Below are positions 46,880 through 54,692 of a stretch of 64,000 bases of DNA, piece after piece. Position 1 is the first letter of the stretch. Every line of letters starts with the position of its first letter. A program made the translations under genes and the position numbers. The notes under the pieces were generated by a model that ran no database searches, was not told the origin of the DNA, and saw nothing but the letters and a program-made list of their open reading frames with translations. Source of the stretch: Porphyromonas uenonis 60-3 (lineage in GTDB: Bacteria; Bacteroidota; Bacteroidia; Bacteroidales; Porphyromonadaceae). The stretch is from the NCBI RefSeq assembly GCF_000174775.1, contig NZ_ACLR01000088.1, forward strand, positions 1-64,000, read 5' to 3'.

Positions 46880-46927
46880 ATGATTATAGTGTGTGGTGAA
46901 TAGTCTTCGGATTAGAACTAACCTCTC

Positions 46928-46935
46928 CAAAGATA
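46928..46935 (-). promoter_or_regulatory. Promoter -7 element for the LRR protein, TATCTTTG on the minus strand
   Basis: CAAAGATA on the plus strand reads TATCTTTG on the minus strand, 48 bases before ATG 46879. Confidence 0.6.
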
Positions 46936-46971
46936 CAAAAATAAATTGGAATAGAGACTGTTAGCTGAGAG

Positions 46972-48087
46972 CTAGGCGCGCTTGCGGTAGGTGAGGATGG
47001 CGGCGGTGGCGTTGACCACGGCAAAGACGGAGAGCGCCGTCAGCTCGCGCCACAGCTCGGTGAAGGCTACTGGCTTGAGGTAGTAGGTGCGCATCAAGAT
47101 ACTGTAGTGCGTGAAGGGATGCGACACGGCTAGGGCACGTGCCCACGACGGCATTCCCTCGATCGGTGTGAAGAGCCCTCCGAGCAGGATGAAGAACATC
47201 AAGACGAAGAAGAAGGAGAACATCGCCTGCTGCTGTGTATGCGCAAAGTTGGTGATAAAGAGTCCCAGCCCACTCATAGCGAGGACGTAGAGCATGGTGC
47301 CGACAATCATCATCCCGACATTGCCTTGGGGCCACAAGCCGTACAGCAGTCTGACGATCGGGTGCGCTAGGAAGACCATAAATATTGATATGACGATATA
47401 GGGGAGCGCCTTGGAGAGCATGAAGATGAGCGGGTGGATCGGCGTGACGTTCATCTGCTCGATGGTGCCGACCTCCTTCTCCTGCACCATATTAAGCGCT
47501 GGGAGGATGAATGCGGTCATCGTAATGAGCATGGCGACGAGACCTGGGATGATGTAGTTCTTGTAGTTTATCTGAGGATTGTAGCGATTGACCTCGACGA
47601 TGCGGATCGGTATGGTGGCTAGCTCCTCTATTCCCGTTGATTCGTTGAGCTGAGTGACGAATTGCTGTACAATCTGCTGCGTATAGCCCCCTGCGACGGC
47701 ACCTTTTGTAGCGTTAAAGGCGTTGATCCTTGCCTCGATCTGAGACTTTTGATAGCGCATGAGATGTTCCTCAAAGCGGGGCGGGATGGTGATGATGAGA
47801 TCCGCCTGACCGTCCTCTATGAGTTTCATACCTTCCTGAAGGGTGGGGGGAAGCTTTCCCTGCCAAGCATTGACAAAGTAACCTGAGCTGAAGAACTGCT
47901 CTTGCAATCTCTGCGACAGCGACGTGTGATCGTGGTCGATGACGACGGTCTGGAGGTTCTTGATATCCGTAGTCGTGGCAAAGGGGAGGAGCATCAAGAC
48001 GACGATAGGGTACATGACGACCATCCCGAGTAGCAACCTATTGCGGAGGAGGTTGTATATCTCTTTGCGTATGAGAGCTAGTAGCAT
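46972..48087 (-). CDS. ABC-2 type transporter permease (second of a pair)
   Basis: A 371-aa membrane protein with the ABC-2 plan: one N-terminal membrane helix (about 20-40), a large periplasmic domain (about 45-170), and five to six C-terminal helices. 'IIPGLVAMLITMTAFILPALNMVQEKEVGTIEQMNVTPIHPLIFMLSKALPY' is the characteristic 'EKE.GT.E' segment. Relatives pair with a second permease and one or two ATPases in drug or metabolite export. It follows its partner by 17 bases. No ATPase or membrane-fusion protein gene is beside them in this window. Confidence 0.87.
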   Translation of the reverse strand: MLLALIRKEIYNLLRNRLLLGMVVMYPIVVLMLLPFATTTDIKNLQTVVIDHDHTSLSQRLQEQFFSSGYFVNAWQGKLPPTLQEGMKLIEDGQADLIITIPPRFEEHLMRYQKSQIEARINAFNATKGAVAGGYTQQIVQQFVTQLNESTGIEELATIPIRIVEVNRYNPQINYKNYIIPGLVAMLITMTAFILPALNMVQEKEVGTIEQMNVTPIHPLIFMLSKALPYIVISIFMVFLAHPIVRLLYGLWPQGNVGMMIVGTMLYVLAMSGLGLFITNFAHTQQQAMFSFFFVLMFFILLGGLFTPIEGMPSWARALAVSHPFTHYSILMRTYYLKPVAFTELWRELTALSVFAVVNATAAILTYRKRA

Positions 48088-48104
48088 AGGATATCAGGGA
48101 GGGT

Positions 48105-49241
48105 TTACTCTAGTTTCTTCTTAAAGTTGAGCAGAGCTAGGATGACTAGCACGACGCTCATGCCGGTCATGATGAGGGCTTCCCAAAGGATTGAAGACCA
48201 GCCGAGCCCTTGTATCATCAGTTTCTTGACCGCTATGGAGTACCAAGTGGCGGGGATGGCTCGTGCGAAGTATTGTAGCAGTATCGGCATGCTTTCGATT
48301 GGGAAGAACATGCCCGAGAGCATCGCCACGGGGAGGAGTAGTCCGGCACCGCTGATGAGCATGGCGGCGGTTTGATTGTCCGTGATGGTGCTGATGAGCA
48401 TACCGAGGAGGAGCGACACGAGGATGAAGAGGAGCGACACGAAGAAGATAGCGCTCACTGACCCTAGCAGTGGCACCCCTAGCACGAAGCGTGACAAGAG
48501 TAAGATGGTGACCACGTTGAAGATGCTCAGCGTGAAGTAGGGAACGGTCTTGGAGAGCAGGATGGTGATCGGATTGACGGGAGAGGTGAGTAGGACCTCC
48601 ATAGAGCCAAACTCTTTCTCCCGAACAATTGAGACGGAGGTCATCAAGGCGCAGATGATCATCAGAACCAAGCTCATGACGCCTGGTACAAAGTAGTAGG
48701 GCGCCCGCATCTCGGGGTTGTAAAGTAGCGTCGTAAAGGTCTCTATCTGGTAAGGTCTTCGCTCTGCCATGCGCATAGCTATGAGCGCACCAAACTGCTC
48801 GAGGTACTGCTGCACGGTCGTGTAGATGATCCCCTGTATCTGCGCACTGATGAGCGCTGAGGTATTGGGATCGCTGGCATCCAGGCGGAGCTGGACCGTA
48901 GGCTCGGTGCCTGCGAGTAGCTCTTTGTCTATGTCGTTCGGAAGGACGACAATGACGTGCGCTGCGCCTGTGCGTAGCGCTTCGTCCATATCTTTGTGCG
49001 GTGTGATCAAGCTGACGGAGCCTACCGCATCGCTCTCGTCAAGATGCGTGAAGAGGCTCTCGACAAAGGGGGTGCGCGTCGGGGTCGCCACGACCACATC
49101 GATCTGCTTCACCTCGGAGGTGAGCGCAAAGCCGAAGGCTAGCACCAAGACGATGGGCATGCCTATCAAGAGCATCAGCGTGAGCGGATCCCTGAAGATG
49201 TGGATGAACTCCTTGCGGACGAACTTGAAGAAGACGCGCAT
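48105..49241 (-). CDS. ABC-2 type transporter permease (first of a pair)
   Basis: A 378-aa protein with the same plan as the next gene: N-terminal helix, periplasmic domain and C-terminal helices. It has 'FVPGVMSLVLMIICALMTSVSIVREKEFGSMEVLLTSPVNPITILLSKTVPY'. The two proteins would form the membrane channel of a YbhR/YbhS-like exporter. A 114-base gap with a long inverted repeat of TTAGAGATTAGAA strings separates it from the DJ-1 gene upstream, so I see no promoter octamer and no ATPase partner. Confidence 0.87.
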   Translation of the reverse strand: MRVFFKFVRKEFIHIFRDPLTLMLLIGMPIVLVLAFGFALTSEVKQIDVVVATPTRTPFVESLFTHLDESDAVGSVSLITPHKDMDEALRTGAAHVIVVLPNDIDKELLAGTEPTVQLRLDASDPNTSALISAQIQGIIYTTVQQYLEQFGALIAMRMAERRPYQIETFTTLLYNPEMRAPYYFVPGVMSLVLMIICALMTSVSIVREKEFGSMEVLLTSPVNPITILLSKTVPYFTLSIFNVVTILLLSRFVLGVPLLGSVSAIFFVSLLFILVSLLLGMLISTITDNQTAAMLISGAGLLLPVAMLSGMFFPIESMPILLQYFARAIPATWYSIAVKKLMIQGLGWSSILWEALIMTGMSVVLVILALLNFKKKLE

Positions 49242-49260
49242 GATGACTTAGAAGTTTGAG

Positions 49261-49359
49261 ATTAGAGATTAGAAATTAGAGATTAGAAGTTAGAGTGGTG
49301 GAGAGTCTCTTAGTCATTGCCTTAGTTCTAACTTCTAACCTCTAATTTCTAATCTCTAA
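49261..49359. repeat. Inverted repeat of degenerate TTAGAG/TTAGAA strings
   Basis: The left arm (about 49261-49294) and right arm (49327-49359) are inverted and match over about 32 bases with one mismatch, leaving a loop of about 33 bases. Both arms are built of 7-to-10-base units such as TTAGAGATTAGAA. The stop codon of the DJ-1 gene lies inside the right arm. Confidence 0.75.
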
Positions 49360-49913
49360 AGGCTATAGAGAAAGCCCGCAGCGACCTGCTCGGCGGTCTT
49401 ACGACCTGCTACTTCCTCGAGTAGTCTGAAGGCAAAGGGTAGCGCCAGCGCTGGACCACGTCCCGTGATAATGTGGCCGCACACCTCTACGTCGGCACCA
49501 GTCAAGACGAAGCCTGGCACCTGCTCCTCACAGCCTGGATAGCAGGTCGCACGCATCTTGCCATCGCCTATGCCAGCCGCACCTAGTACGCGTGGAGAAG
49601 CGCAGATAGCAGCGATCGTACCGCCAGCCTCGTGCTGACGACGTATCAACTCAAGCAGAGGCTCACACTCGTTGAGCTTGGTCAGTCCGCCAGGTAGTGC
49701 GATAGCCTTGGGAAGCGCTCCGCTCTGTAGCTCTTCAAGTAGCATATCCGCTTGGATAGTTACGTCATGTGAACCTTTTACGGCGAGAGAACCTGTTATA
49801 GATACGGTGGTAACGGGTTGATTGCCACGTCTTAGTACGTCAACGATGGCGAGCGCCTCAACCTCTTCGAAGCCTTCCGCGAGGAAGACTAGTATATTGT
49901 TCATGTTACTCAT
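49356..49913 (-). CDS. DJ-1/PfpI-family protein (YajL/ThiJ-like)
   Basis: A 185-aa protein of the DJ-1 superfamily, whose members act as glyoxalases, deglycases or chaperones. It starts 'ILVFLAEGFEEVEALAIVDVLRR' with the conserved Glu, and the nucleophile elbow is 'GGTIAAICASPRVLGAAGIG', with Cys in the A-I-C-A-S-P motif typical of the DJ-1/YajL branch. The C-terminal 'ITGRGPALALPFAFRLLEEVAG' also fits. It lies 60 bases downstream of tonB with no obvious terminator between. Confidence 0.88.
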   Translation of the reverse strand: MSNMNNILVFLAEGFEEVEALAIVDVLRRGNQPVTTVSITGSLAVKGSHDVTIQADMLLEELQSGALPKAIALPGGLTKLNECEPLLELIRRQHEAGGTIAAICASPRVLGAAGIGDGKMRATCYPGCEEQVPGFVLTGADVEVCGHIITGRGPALALPFAFRLLEEVAGRKTAEQVAAGFLYSL

Positions 49914-49973
49914 ACTGTTTGTTCTAAAAGTTCCTAGATAAATAAGAGTTTCTTGTCAAGATTGCTCAGGAAG

Positions 49974-50759
49974 CTAACCCTTGACATCAAAGTGATAGGT
50001 GATTGTCCCCTTTTGGTCAGGGACTCCTCCCACAGCGTTAAAGCGAGTCTTACGAGCCGCCTGAAGAGCTGCCGAGCGAAGCTTGCTATCGACCACGTTG
50101 GTACCACGCAAGCGCACCTCAGCGTTGGTCACCTGTCCAGCAGCATTGACCGTAATCTCGACAACAACCGTACCACGTATGTCGGGGACTCGTGTCGGCA
50201 TGACAGGACGTCCGCCATTGCCCACGATCGAGCGACCGTCCAGCGACCATCCAGCCGAGGAGCCCGCCTTTCCCTTGTCAGCGACACCACTACCCGCATC
50301 ACTCTTGCCCGTGCCAGACTCAGAGCCAGTCGGCTTCTTGCGGTCAAATAGTCCAGCCACCTTATTATCCACCTCACGCTTGGAAGGGGTTGCTGGCTTC
50401 TGTACAGGCTTTGGTGTCTCCTTGGTCGTTGTGGAGCGGACAGGCGTAGGCGTAGGACGTGGCGTAGGCGTAGCCTCAGGCGCTTTGGGTGCTTGTTGCT
50501 GCGGAGGTGTAGGCTGTGCGCTCTCAGAGGTGGCAGAGGCTGGACGAGCCGAGGTCGATGCTGCGACCAGGTCACCCTGCTGCTCGATCTTGTCGCCAAA
50601 GTCTGGATCTACGCCGACGGAGATCCATATCTCCTTGTCTCTCGTACGCTCTTGCTTAGAGATACCCATACTGAGCCAAAAGAGCAAGCCCACGACGAGT
50701 AGATGTAGCAGTAAGGCTACACCTCCAGCGATCCATCTATCATAGCGCACCTTAGACAT
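49974..50759 (-). CDS. TonB-like energy transducer
   Basis: A 261-aa protein with one N-terminal membrane helix (about 12-31), a Pro/Thr/Ala-rich periplasmic linker (about 70-135: 'PTPPQQQAPKAPEATPTPRPTPTP') and a C-terminal TonB-type domain ('RGTVVVEITVNAAGQVTNAEVRLRGTNVVDSKLRSAALQAARKTRFN'). It would pass energy from ExbB-ExbD to outer membrane receptors such as the one at 32877. It overlaps exbD by 8 bases. TolA-like function is possible but the domain reads as TonB. Confidence 0.85.
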   Translation of the reverse strand: MSKVRYDRWIAGGVALLLHLLVVGLLFWLSMGISKQERTRDKEIWISVGVDPDFGDKIEQQGDLVAASTSARPASATSESAQPTPPQQQAPKAPEATPTPRPTPTPVRSTTTKETPKPVQKPATPSKREVDNKVAGLFDRKKPTGSESGTGKSDAGSGVADKGKAGSSAGWSLDGRSIVGNGGRPVMPTRVPDIRGTVVVEITVNAAGQVTNAEVRLRGTNVVDSKLRSAALQAARKTRFNAVGGVPDQKGTITYHFDVKG

Positions 50760-51201
50760 CTGTCTCCGTACTGTTATCTTGTAAAGCTTCCGTTGCCAAG
50801 ATCATACGAAGCCCAGCGGTAGCCGAGGCGTTGAGTACCTTAACGATCTCACCATACGACACCGATTTGTCAGCGTAGAGGACTACGTAGGGATCCTCCT
50901 CCTCGTCGTGCGCAGCACCTATCTCGTAGAGTCTAGCCTCCAGCTCCTCGACAGGTAGTAGCGTCGTCTCAGGCGCACTCTCTGTGGATATGTAGTAGTA
51001 GCCCTCCGCATCAATTGTGACGCGCGCCACAGGCTCTTGCGTTGTGGCGGTAGACTGCGAGGAGGGTAGGTTCACCTTGATCGCATTGGGTACCACCAGC
51101 GTGCTGACCACCATAAAGAAGATCAGTAGCAGGAAGATGACATCGGTCATCGATGCCATGCTAAATACAGATATATGCTTACTGCGTCTCTTGATACTCA
51201 T
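50752..51201 (-). CDS. ExbD/TolR-family proton-channel subunit
   Basis: A 149-aa protein with one helix near the N-terminus ('ISVFSMASMTDVIFLLLIFFMVVSTLV'), which carries the conserved membrane Asp, followed by a periplasmic domain ('VTIDAEGYYYISTES', 'YVVLYADKSVSYGEIVKVLNAS'). With ExbB it forms the inner membrane motor for TonB. It lies 32 bases after exbB and overlaps tonB. Confidence 0.9.
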   Translation of the reverse strand: MSIKRRSKHISVFSMASMTDVIFLLLIFFMVVSTLVVPNAIKVNLPSSQSTATTQEPVARVTIDAEGYYYISTESAPETTLLPVEELEARLYEIGAAHDEEEDPYVVLYADKSVSYGEIVKVLNASATAGLRMILATEALQDNSTETDV

Positions 51202-51233
51202 GAGCTTAGCATTAAGGGGTGTAGCACGATCGC

Positions 51234-51908
51234 TTACAGTTCGTTGATTACGTCCATAAAGTCTAGCGTATTAGCCTCTAGACGATTGACGATGCGGTTG
51301 ATCTGTCCGACCAAATAGTTGTAGAGGAAGAGCGTCACGATACCGACGATCAGACCGCCCACCGTTGTGACCAGCGCTTGGTAGATACCGCTCGAGAGGA
51401 GCGATACATCGATACCGCCAGGTGCATTAGCTAGGTCAAAGAAAGCCTGTACCATACCAGTCACCGTACCGAGGAAACCAATCATCGGAGCCCCTGCAGC
51501 GATCGTCGCTAGCAGTGGTAGTCCACGCTCGAGACGTCCTACCTCGTAGGAGCCTACGTTTTCGATAGCGGGGAGTACCTCAGAGGCAGGTTGACCGAGA
51601 CGCTTGAGTCCCTTTTCGATCATGTGTGCCTCGGGGGTATTCTTCTCTTTGCACAGGGCTATCGCACTATCCTTGCGCCCCATCTGTAGATAGTCCTTGA
51701 TGCGTGCGATAAGGGAGTCGTCAGGACGATTGACCTTGCGCAGCTCGATATACTTAGCTACAAAAACGTAGATAGCAACGAGCGAGAGGAGCAGGAGGAC
51801 GATCATAATCCATCCACCCGCGCACGCCAGCTCCCATAGAGACATCGTAGCGGGTTCGGTAGCTGTCTGATCGGCTACTGTATTGGCAATCTGAAGTATA
51901 GGATACAT
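51234..51908 (-). CDS. ExbB/TolQ/MotA-family proton-channel protein
   Basis: This protein (224 aa from ATG 51908) has three membrane helices: about residues 25-48, 120-150 and 165-190. The family segment 'LPLLATIAAGAPMIGFLGTVTGMVQAFFDLA' and 'ISSGIYQALVTTVGGLIVGIVTLFLYNYLVGQI'-like stretch are clear. It begins the exbB-exbD-tonB group, 23 bases after pdxJ. ATG 51908 is preferred over a TTG at 51923, which lies inside the promoter octamer. Confidence 0.9.
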   Translation of the reverse strand: MYPILQIANTVADQTATEPATMSLWELACAGGWIMIVLLLLSLVAIYVFVAKYIELRKVNRPDDSLIARIKDYLQMGRKDSAIALCKEKNTPEAHMIEKGLKRLGQPASEVLPAIENVGSYEVGRLERGLPLLATIAAGAPMIGFLGTVTGMVQAFFDLANAPGGIDVSLLSSGIYQALVTTVGGLIVGIVTLFLYNYLVGQINRIVNRLEANTLDFMDVINEL

Positions 51909-51920
51909 AAGTGATTCTTG

Positions 51921-51928
51921 CAAAGGTA
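51921..51928 (-). promoter_or_regulatory. Possible promoter -7 element for exbB, TACCTTTG on the minus strand
   Basis: CAAAGGTA on the plus strand reads TACCTTTG on the minus strand, only 12 bases before ATG 51908, which would give a very short leader. It may be an extra promoter inside the pdxJ-exbB group. Confidence 0.45.
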
Positions 51929-51931
51929 TAT

Positions 51932-52660
51932 TTATGAGTTAGAGTGAGCCTGTTTGAGATACTGTGCGATGGTCTCCTCGAGGCCTAGGTAAAGGGCATC
52001 GCTGATGAGTGCATGTCCTATGGAAACTTCATCTAGTGGTGTCACATGCTGAACGAAGTAGGCAAGATTGTCACGATTTAGGTCGTGCCCCGCATTGACT
52101 CCTAGACCAACACGCTGAGCCACCCGAGCCGCCTCTGCAAAGGGAGCGACGATCACCTTCGGATCGCCACTCTGCGCCATCTGCGACGCGTAAGGCTCCG
52201 TGTATAGCTCCACACGATCAGCGCCAATCTCAGCAGCAGCCTCGATGTGTCGTGGGTCGGTCCCGACGAAGAGCGAGACACGTATGCCCGCCTGCTTCAG
52301 ACGCTCAACGATCGGCTTGAGGAGGTCACGACAATCAGCCACGGCCCAGCCACTATCGGAGGTGAGCGCGTCAGGCTTGTCTGGTACAAGCGTCACCTGC
52401 TCAGGACGTACCGAGCAGACGAGATCGAGGAAGGAATCGGAGGGGTAGCCCTCGATGTTGAACTCTGTGGTGACCACCTCCCTAAGGTCTCTCACATCTT
52501 GATAAGTGATATGCCGCTCGTCAGGTCTTGGGTGTACTGTGATCCCCTCGGCACCAAACTCCTGACAGCGTCTTGCTGCCAGTACCACATTGGGCGTGTC
52601 ACCGCCACGAGCATTGCGGAGGGTCGCTATCTTGTTAATATTAACGCTTAGTCTCGTCAT
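51932..52660 (-). CDS. pdxJ: Pyridoxine 5'-phosphate synthase
   Basis: PdxJ joins 1-deoxyxylulose-5-phosphate and 3-amino-2-oxopropyl phosphate to make vitamin B6. The 242-aa TIM barrel has '[23 protein letters not shown]', '[21 protein letters not shown]', '[19 protein letters not shown]', '[13 protein letters not shown]' and '[16 protein letters not shown]'. Length is normal. It is the first gene before exbB-exbD-tonB, an order I recall from other Bacteroidales. Confidence 0.96.
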   Translation of the reverse strand: MTRLSVNINKIATLRNARGGDTPNVVLAARRCQEFGAEGITVHPRPDERHITYQDVRDLREVVTTEFNIEGYPSDSFLDLVCSVRPEQVTLVPDKPDALTSDSGWAVADCRDLLKPIVERLKQAGIRVSLFVGTDPRHIEAAAEIGADRVELYTEPYASQMAQSGDPKVIVAPFAEAARVAQRVGLGVNAGHDLNRDNLAYFVQHVTPLDEVSIGHALISDALYLGLEETIAQYLKQAHSNS

Positions 52661-52690
52661 CTATAATGTTCGTCTACATTTTCAATGCTA

Positions 52691-52698
52691 CAAATATA
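52691..52698 (-). promoter_or_regulatory. Promoter -7 element for pdxJ, TATATTTG on the minus strand
   Basis: CAAATATA on the plus strand reads TATATTTG on the minus strand, 30 bases before the pdxJ start. Confidence 0.55.
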
Positions 52699-52772
52699 TA
52701 GCTTTCTGACGAAATGGTCAGTATTAAGGCTGTTTGTAGCCACTTATACATCTCCGCTGATTGCAATTTCTA

Positions 52773-52946
52773 CCGAGGAAATCGAAAATCTCCACGGAGC
52801 AAATGAAAATTCTCCACGGAGCCGGGAAATAAAAGTTCGGAAGAATGAAATGAAACTTCGGAAGAAAGATTTCAAAGTTCCGAAGAATTTTTTTGTTCCT
52901 CCGTGGAGATTCGGCAATTTCCACCGAGGAATTGCTCGATTTCCTT
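52773..52946 (-). repeat. Intergenic repeat element R5, reversed orientation
   Basis: This is a full copy in the same orientation as R3, between divergent pdxJ and the porin gene. The middle core unit is altered (TTCGGAAGAAAGATTTC) and the third reads TTCCGAAGAA. TCTAATCTCTAACTTC strings lie downstream at 53040-53075. Confidence 0.8.
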
Positions 52947-53013
52947 GATAGTACCATAAATGAAGCCGTCCTATACGATCGTCACCCCAGCAGTCTATAG
53001 CAGTTAATATGAT

Positions 53014-53021
53014 TAACTTTG
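53014..53021 (+). promoter_or_regulatory. Promoter -7 element for the porin, TAACTTTG
   Basis: TAACTTTG lies 57 bases before ATG 53079; the leader consists largely of the TCTAATCTCTAAC repeat string. Confidence 0.55.
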
Positions 53022-53078
53022 CACTGATTTCACTTTAACCTCTAATTTTCTAATCTCTAATCTCTAACTTCTAGACTT

Positions 53079-54293
53079 ATGACTTCTACAATGCAACGGA
53101 GACTCATCTCTCTACTCGCTCTCGTCCTACTCCTCAGTAGTACGACTACTTACGCTCAGGAGCAGGTACGCTTTACCTTCACAGGCTTCGTGCAGGCTAT
53201 AGCGCAGTATGGCTCCGAGAGCGACTACATCAGGGTCGGTAACATCACGGCTCCTCACGATCAGCCCACCACGAGGATGGGCATACGTCGTGGACGACTC
53301 GCTGCCATCGCTACCTATGGAGACCTCGCAGCTAGACTTGAGGTCAACGCTACAGAGCAAAAGATCTCTATCTTCAACGTCTATGCCGAGTACAAGCCTC
53401 ATTGGGCTGAGGGAGCTTTCGTCAAGGGAGGACTGATGACGCCAAGCTTTGGCTATGAGCTACCTTACAGCTCTAGTAAGCGTGCTGCCTTCGAGCGGTC
53501 TCACTATATGGGCGATCTATTCCCTGGGGATATTGATATGGGACTAGCGATGGGATACAACGGCACTCTAGATCAGAGCAAGCGGTGGCGACTGGAGTCA
53601 ACTCTATCTATCCTATCGGGCAATGTGGACAAGGGAATGAATAAAAATCTCCCTAACCTAGCTCTACGCCTAGCTCTGACAGAGCAGGGCAATAACCACG
53701 CTATCAGCTTCGGGCTCTCGGGATATGCGGGCACTATGCCTACACCTGGTGGATACTACGCCTTTGACAAGGGGACGGCTACCCTTAAGAAAGATCGCAT
53801 GCTACGTACCTACGGGGGAGCCTTCCTCACGAGTACGATAAAGCATCAAGGCGGACAACTGATGCTCACGACTGAGGGGATCATGGGTCTACAGCCTGGA
53901 TGGCAACATGCGAACTTAGCGGTGGGTGCGAAGGCTAATCCTACACCTGGCAATGATCTCTTCATACAGCGCCCCTTCATCGCTGGCATGGCACAGATCG
54001 TGGAGCGTATCAAGCCTGTGGACCTAGAGCTCTTCGGTCGGTACGCCTACTATGACCGCAATAGACACTTTGACCCAAAGGCTGTGCAGGATGTCAAGCT
54101 GGGTCAACTGTCAGCTCGTACTGAGGGACGCTCACATCAGCTTTCGACTGGGGTCAACTATTTCCTCCAGGAGGATCACCTGCGCCTGTCGCTGCAATAC
54201 GACTGCTTCCTACGTCAGCAGATCGAGCAGCAGGCATTGGTCGCTGCTAAGCCACTACACATGGTGACCGTGGGAGCGCAGTACAAGTTCTAG
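53079..54293 (+). CDS. Outer membrane porin, phosphate-selective (OprP/OprO)-like
   Basis: A 404-aa protein with a signal peptide ('LISLLALVLLLSSTTTYAQ') and a barrel of alternating strands that ends in Phe ('LHMVTVGAQYKF'), as outer membrane proteins do. The N-terminal part 'RFTFTGFVQAIAQYG...RMGIRRGRLAAIATYGDLAARLEVN' and 'FNVYAEYKPHWAEGAFVKGGLMTPSFGYELPYSSSKRAAFERS' resemble phosphate-selective porin-like proteins of Bacteroidetes. The substrate is uncertain. A second ATG at 53091 is possible. The gene stands alone. Confidence 0.8.
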   Translation: MTSTMQRRLISLLALVLLLSSTTTYAQEQVRFTFTGFVQAIAQYGSESDYIRVGNITAPHDQPTTRMGIRRGRLAAIATYGDLAARLEVNATEQKISIFNVYAEYKPHWAEGAFVKGGLMTPSFGYELPYSSSKRAAFERSHYMGDLFPGDIDMGLAMGYNGTLDQSKRWRLESTLSILSGNVDKGMNKNLPNLALRLALTEQGNNHAISFGLSGYAGTMPTPGGYYAFDKGTATLKKDRMLRTYGGAFLTSTIKHQGGQLMLTTEGIMGLQPGWQHANLAVGAKANPTPGNDLFIQRPFIAGMAQIVERIKPVDLELFGRYAYYDRNRHFDPKAVQDVKLGQLSARTEGRSHQLSTGVNYFLQEDHLRLSLQYDCFLRQQIEQQALVAAKPLHMVTVGAQYKF

Positions 54294-54300
54294 TCACGCT

Positions 54301-54692
54301 CTCGACAGCCCATATATCATCATCTATATATGATATCTGTATAGCTTATTATCTATATATCCTCATGATGATGATGGTACGTCAAATCTGTTCATAACTC
54401 CCGCTGTGCAGGGGTTAATGACGCTAACATCTGAACTCCTCTAGCTGGCTCTGCTGGCTACTTAGAGGATATAAAAGAGCGAGACGATCGTGAGCAGTTA
54501 CGGTCGTCTCGCTCTTTATCTGTACCTGTTCATAACTTGATCAAAACTGGTTGATAACTCAGCGGTAACTTATTTGGATAATTGAAATCTTTTCGTAGCT
54601 ATACAACTTTCCGAGATAAGCAAATAAGTTAGCCTTGAGTTATTGACGAGTTATGAACAGCTTTTTCAACAGGAAAAAGAGGGTTATGAACA
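54301..54692. other. Candidate replication origin: AT-rich stretch plus cluster of DnaA-box-like sites
   Basis: Within 310 bases there are four copies of TTATGAACA: two on the minus strand (54389-54397, 54527-54535) and two on the plus strand (54651-54659, 54684-54692). There are also TTATCAACC (54549-54557, minus), TTATCCAAA (54573-54581, minus) and TTTTCAACA (54663-54671, plus). These are one or two bases from the DnaA box TTATCCACA. An AT-rich, TATATATGATAT-type stretch lies at 54311-54372. The last site overlaps the stop codon of the MATE gene. No dnaA gene is in the window, so this is a proposal from sequence pattern only. Confidence 0.5.
54476..54517. terminator. Bidirectional terminator-like hairpin
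   Basis: AGAGCGAGACGATCG and CGGTCGTCTCGCTCT pair over about 14 bp, with A-rich sequence before and TTTAT after. It could end transcription of the porin gene (+) or of the MATE operon (-). Confidence 0.7.
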
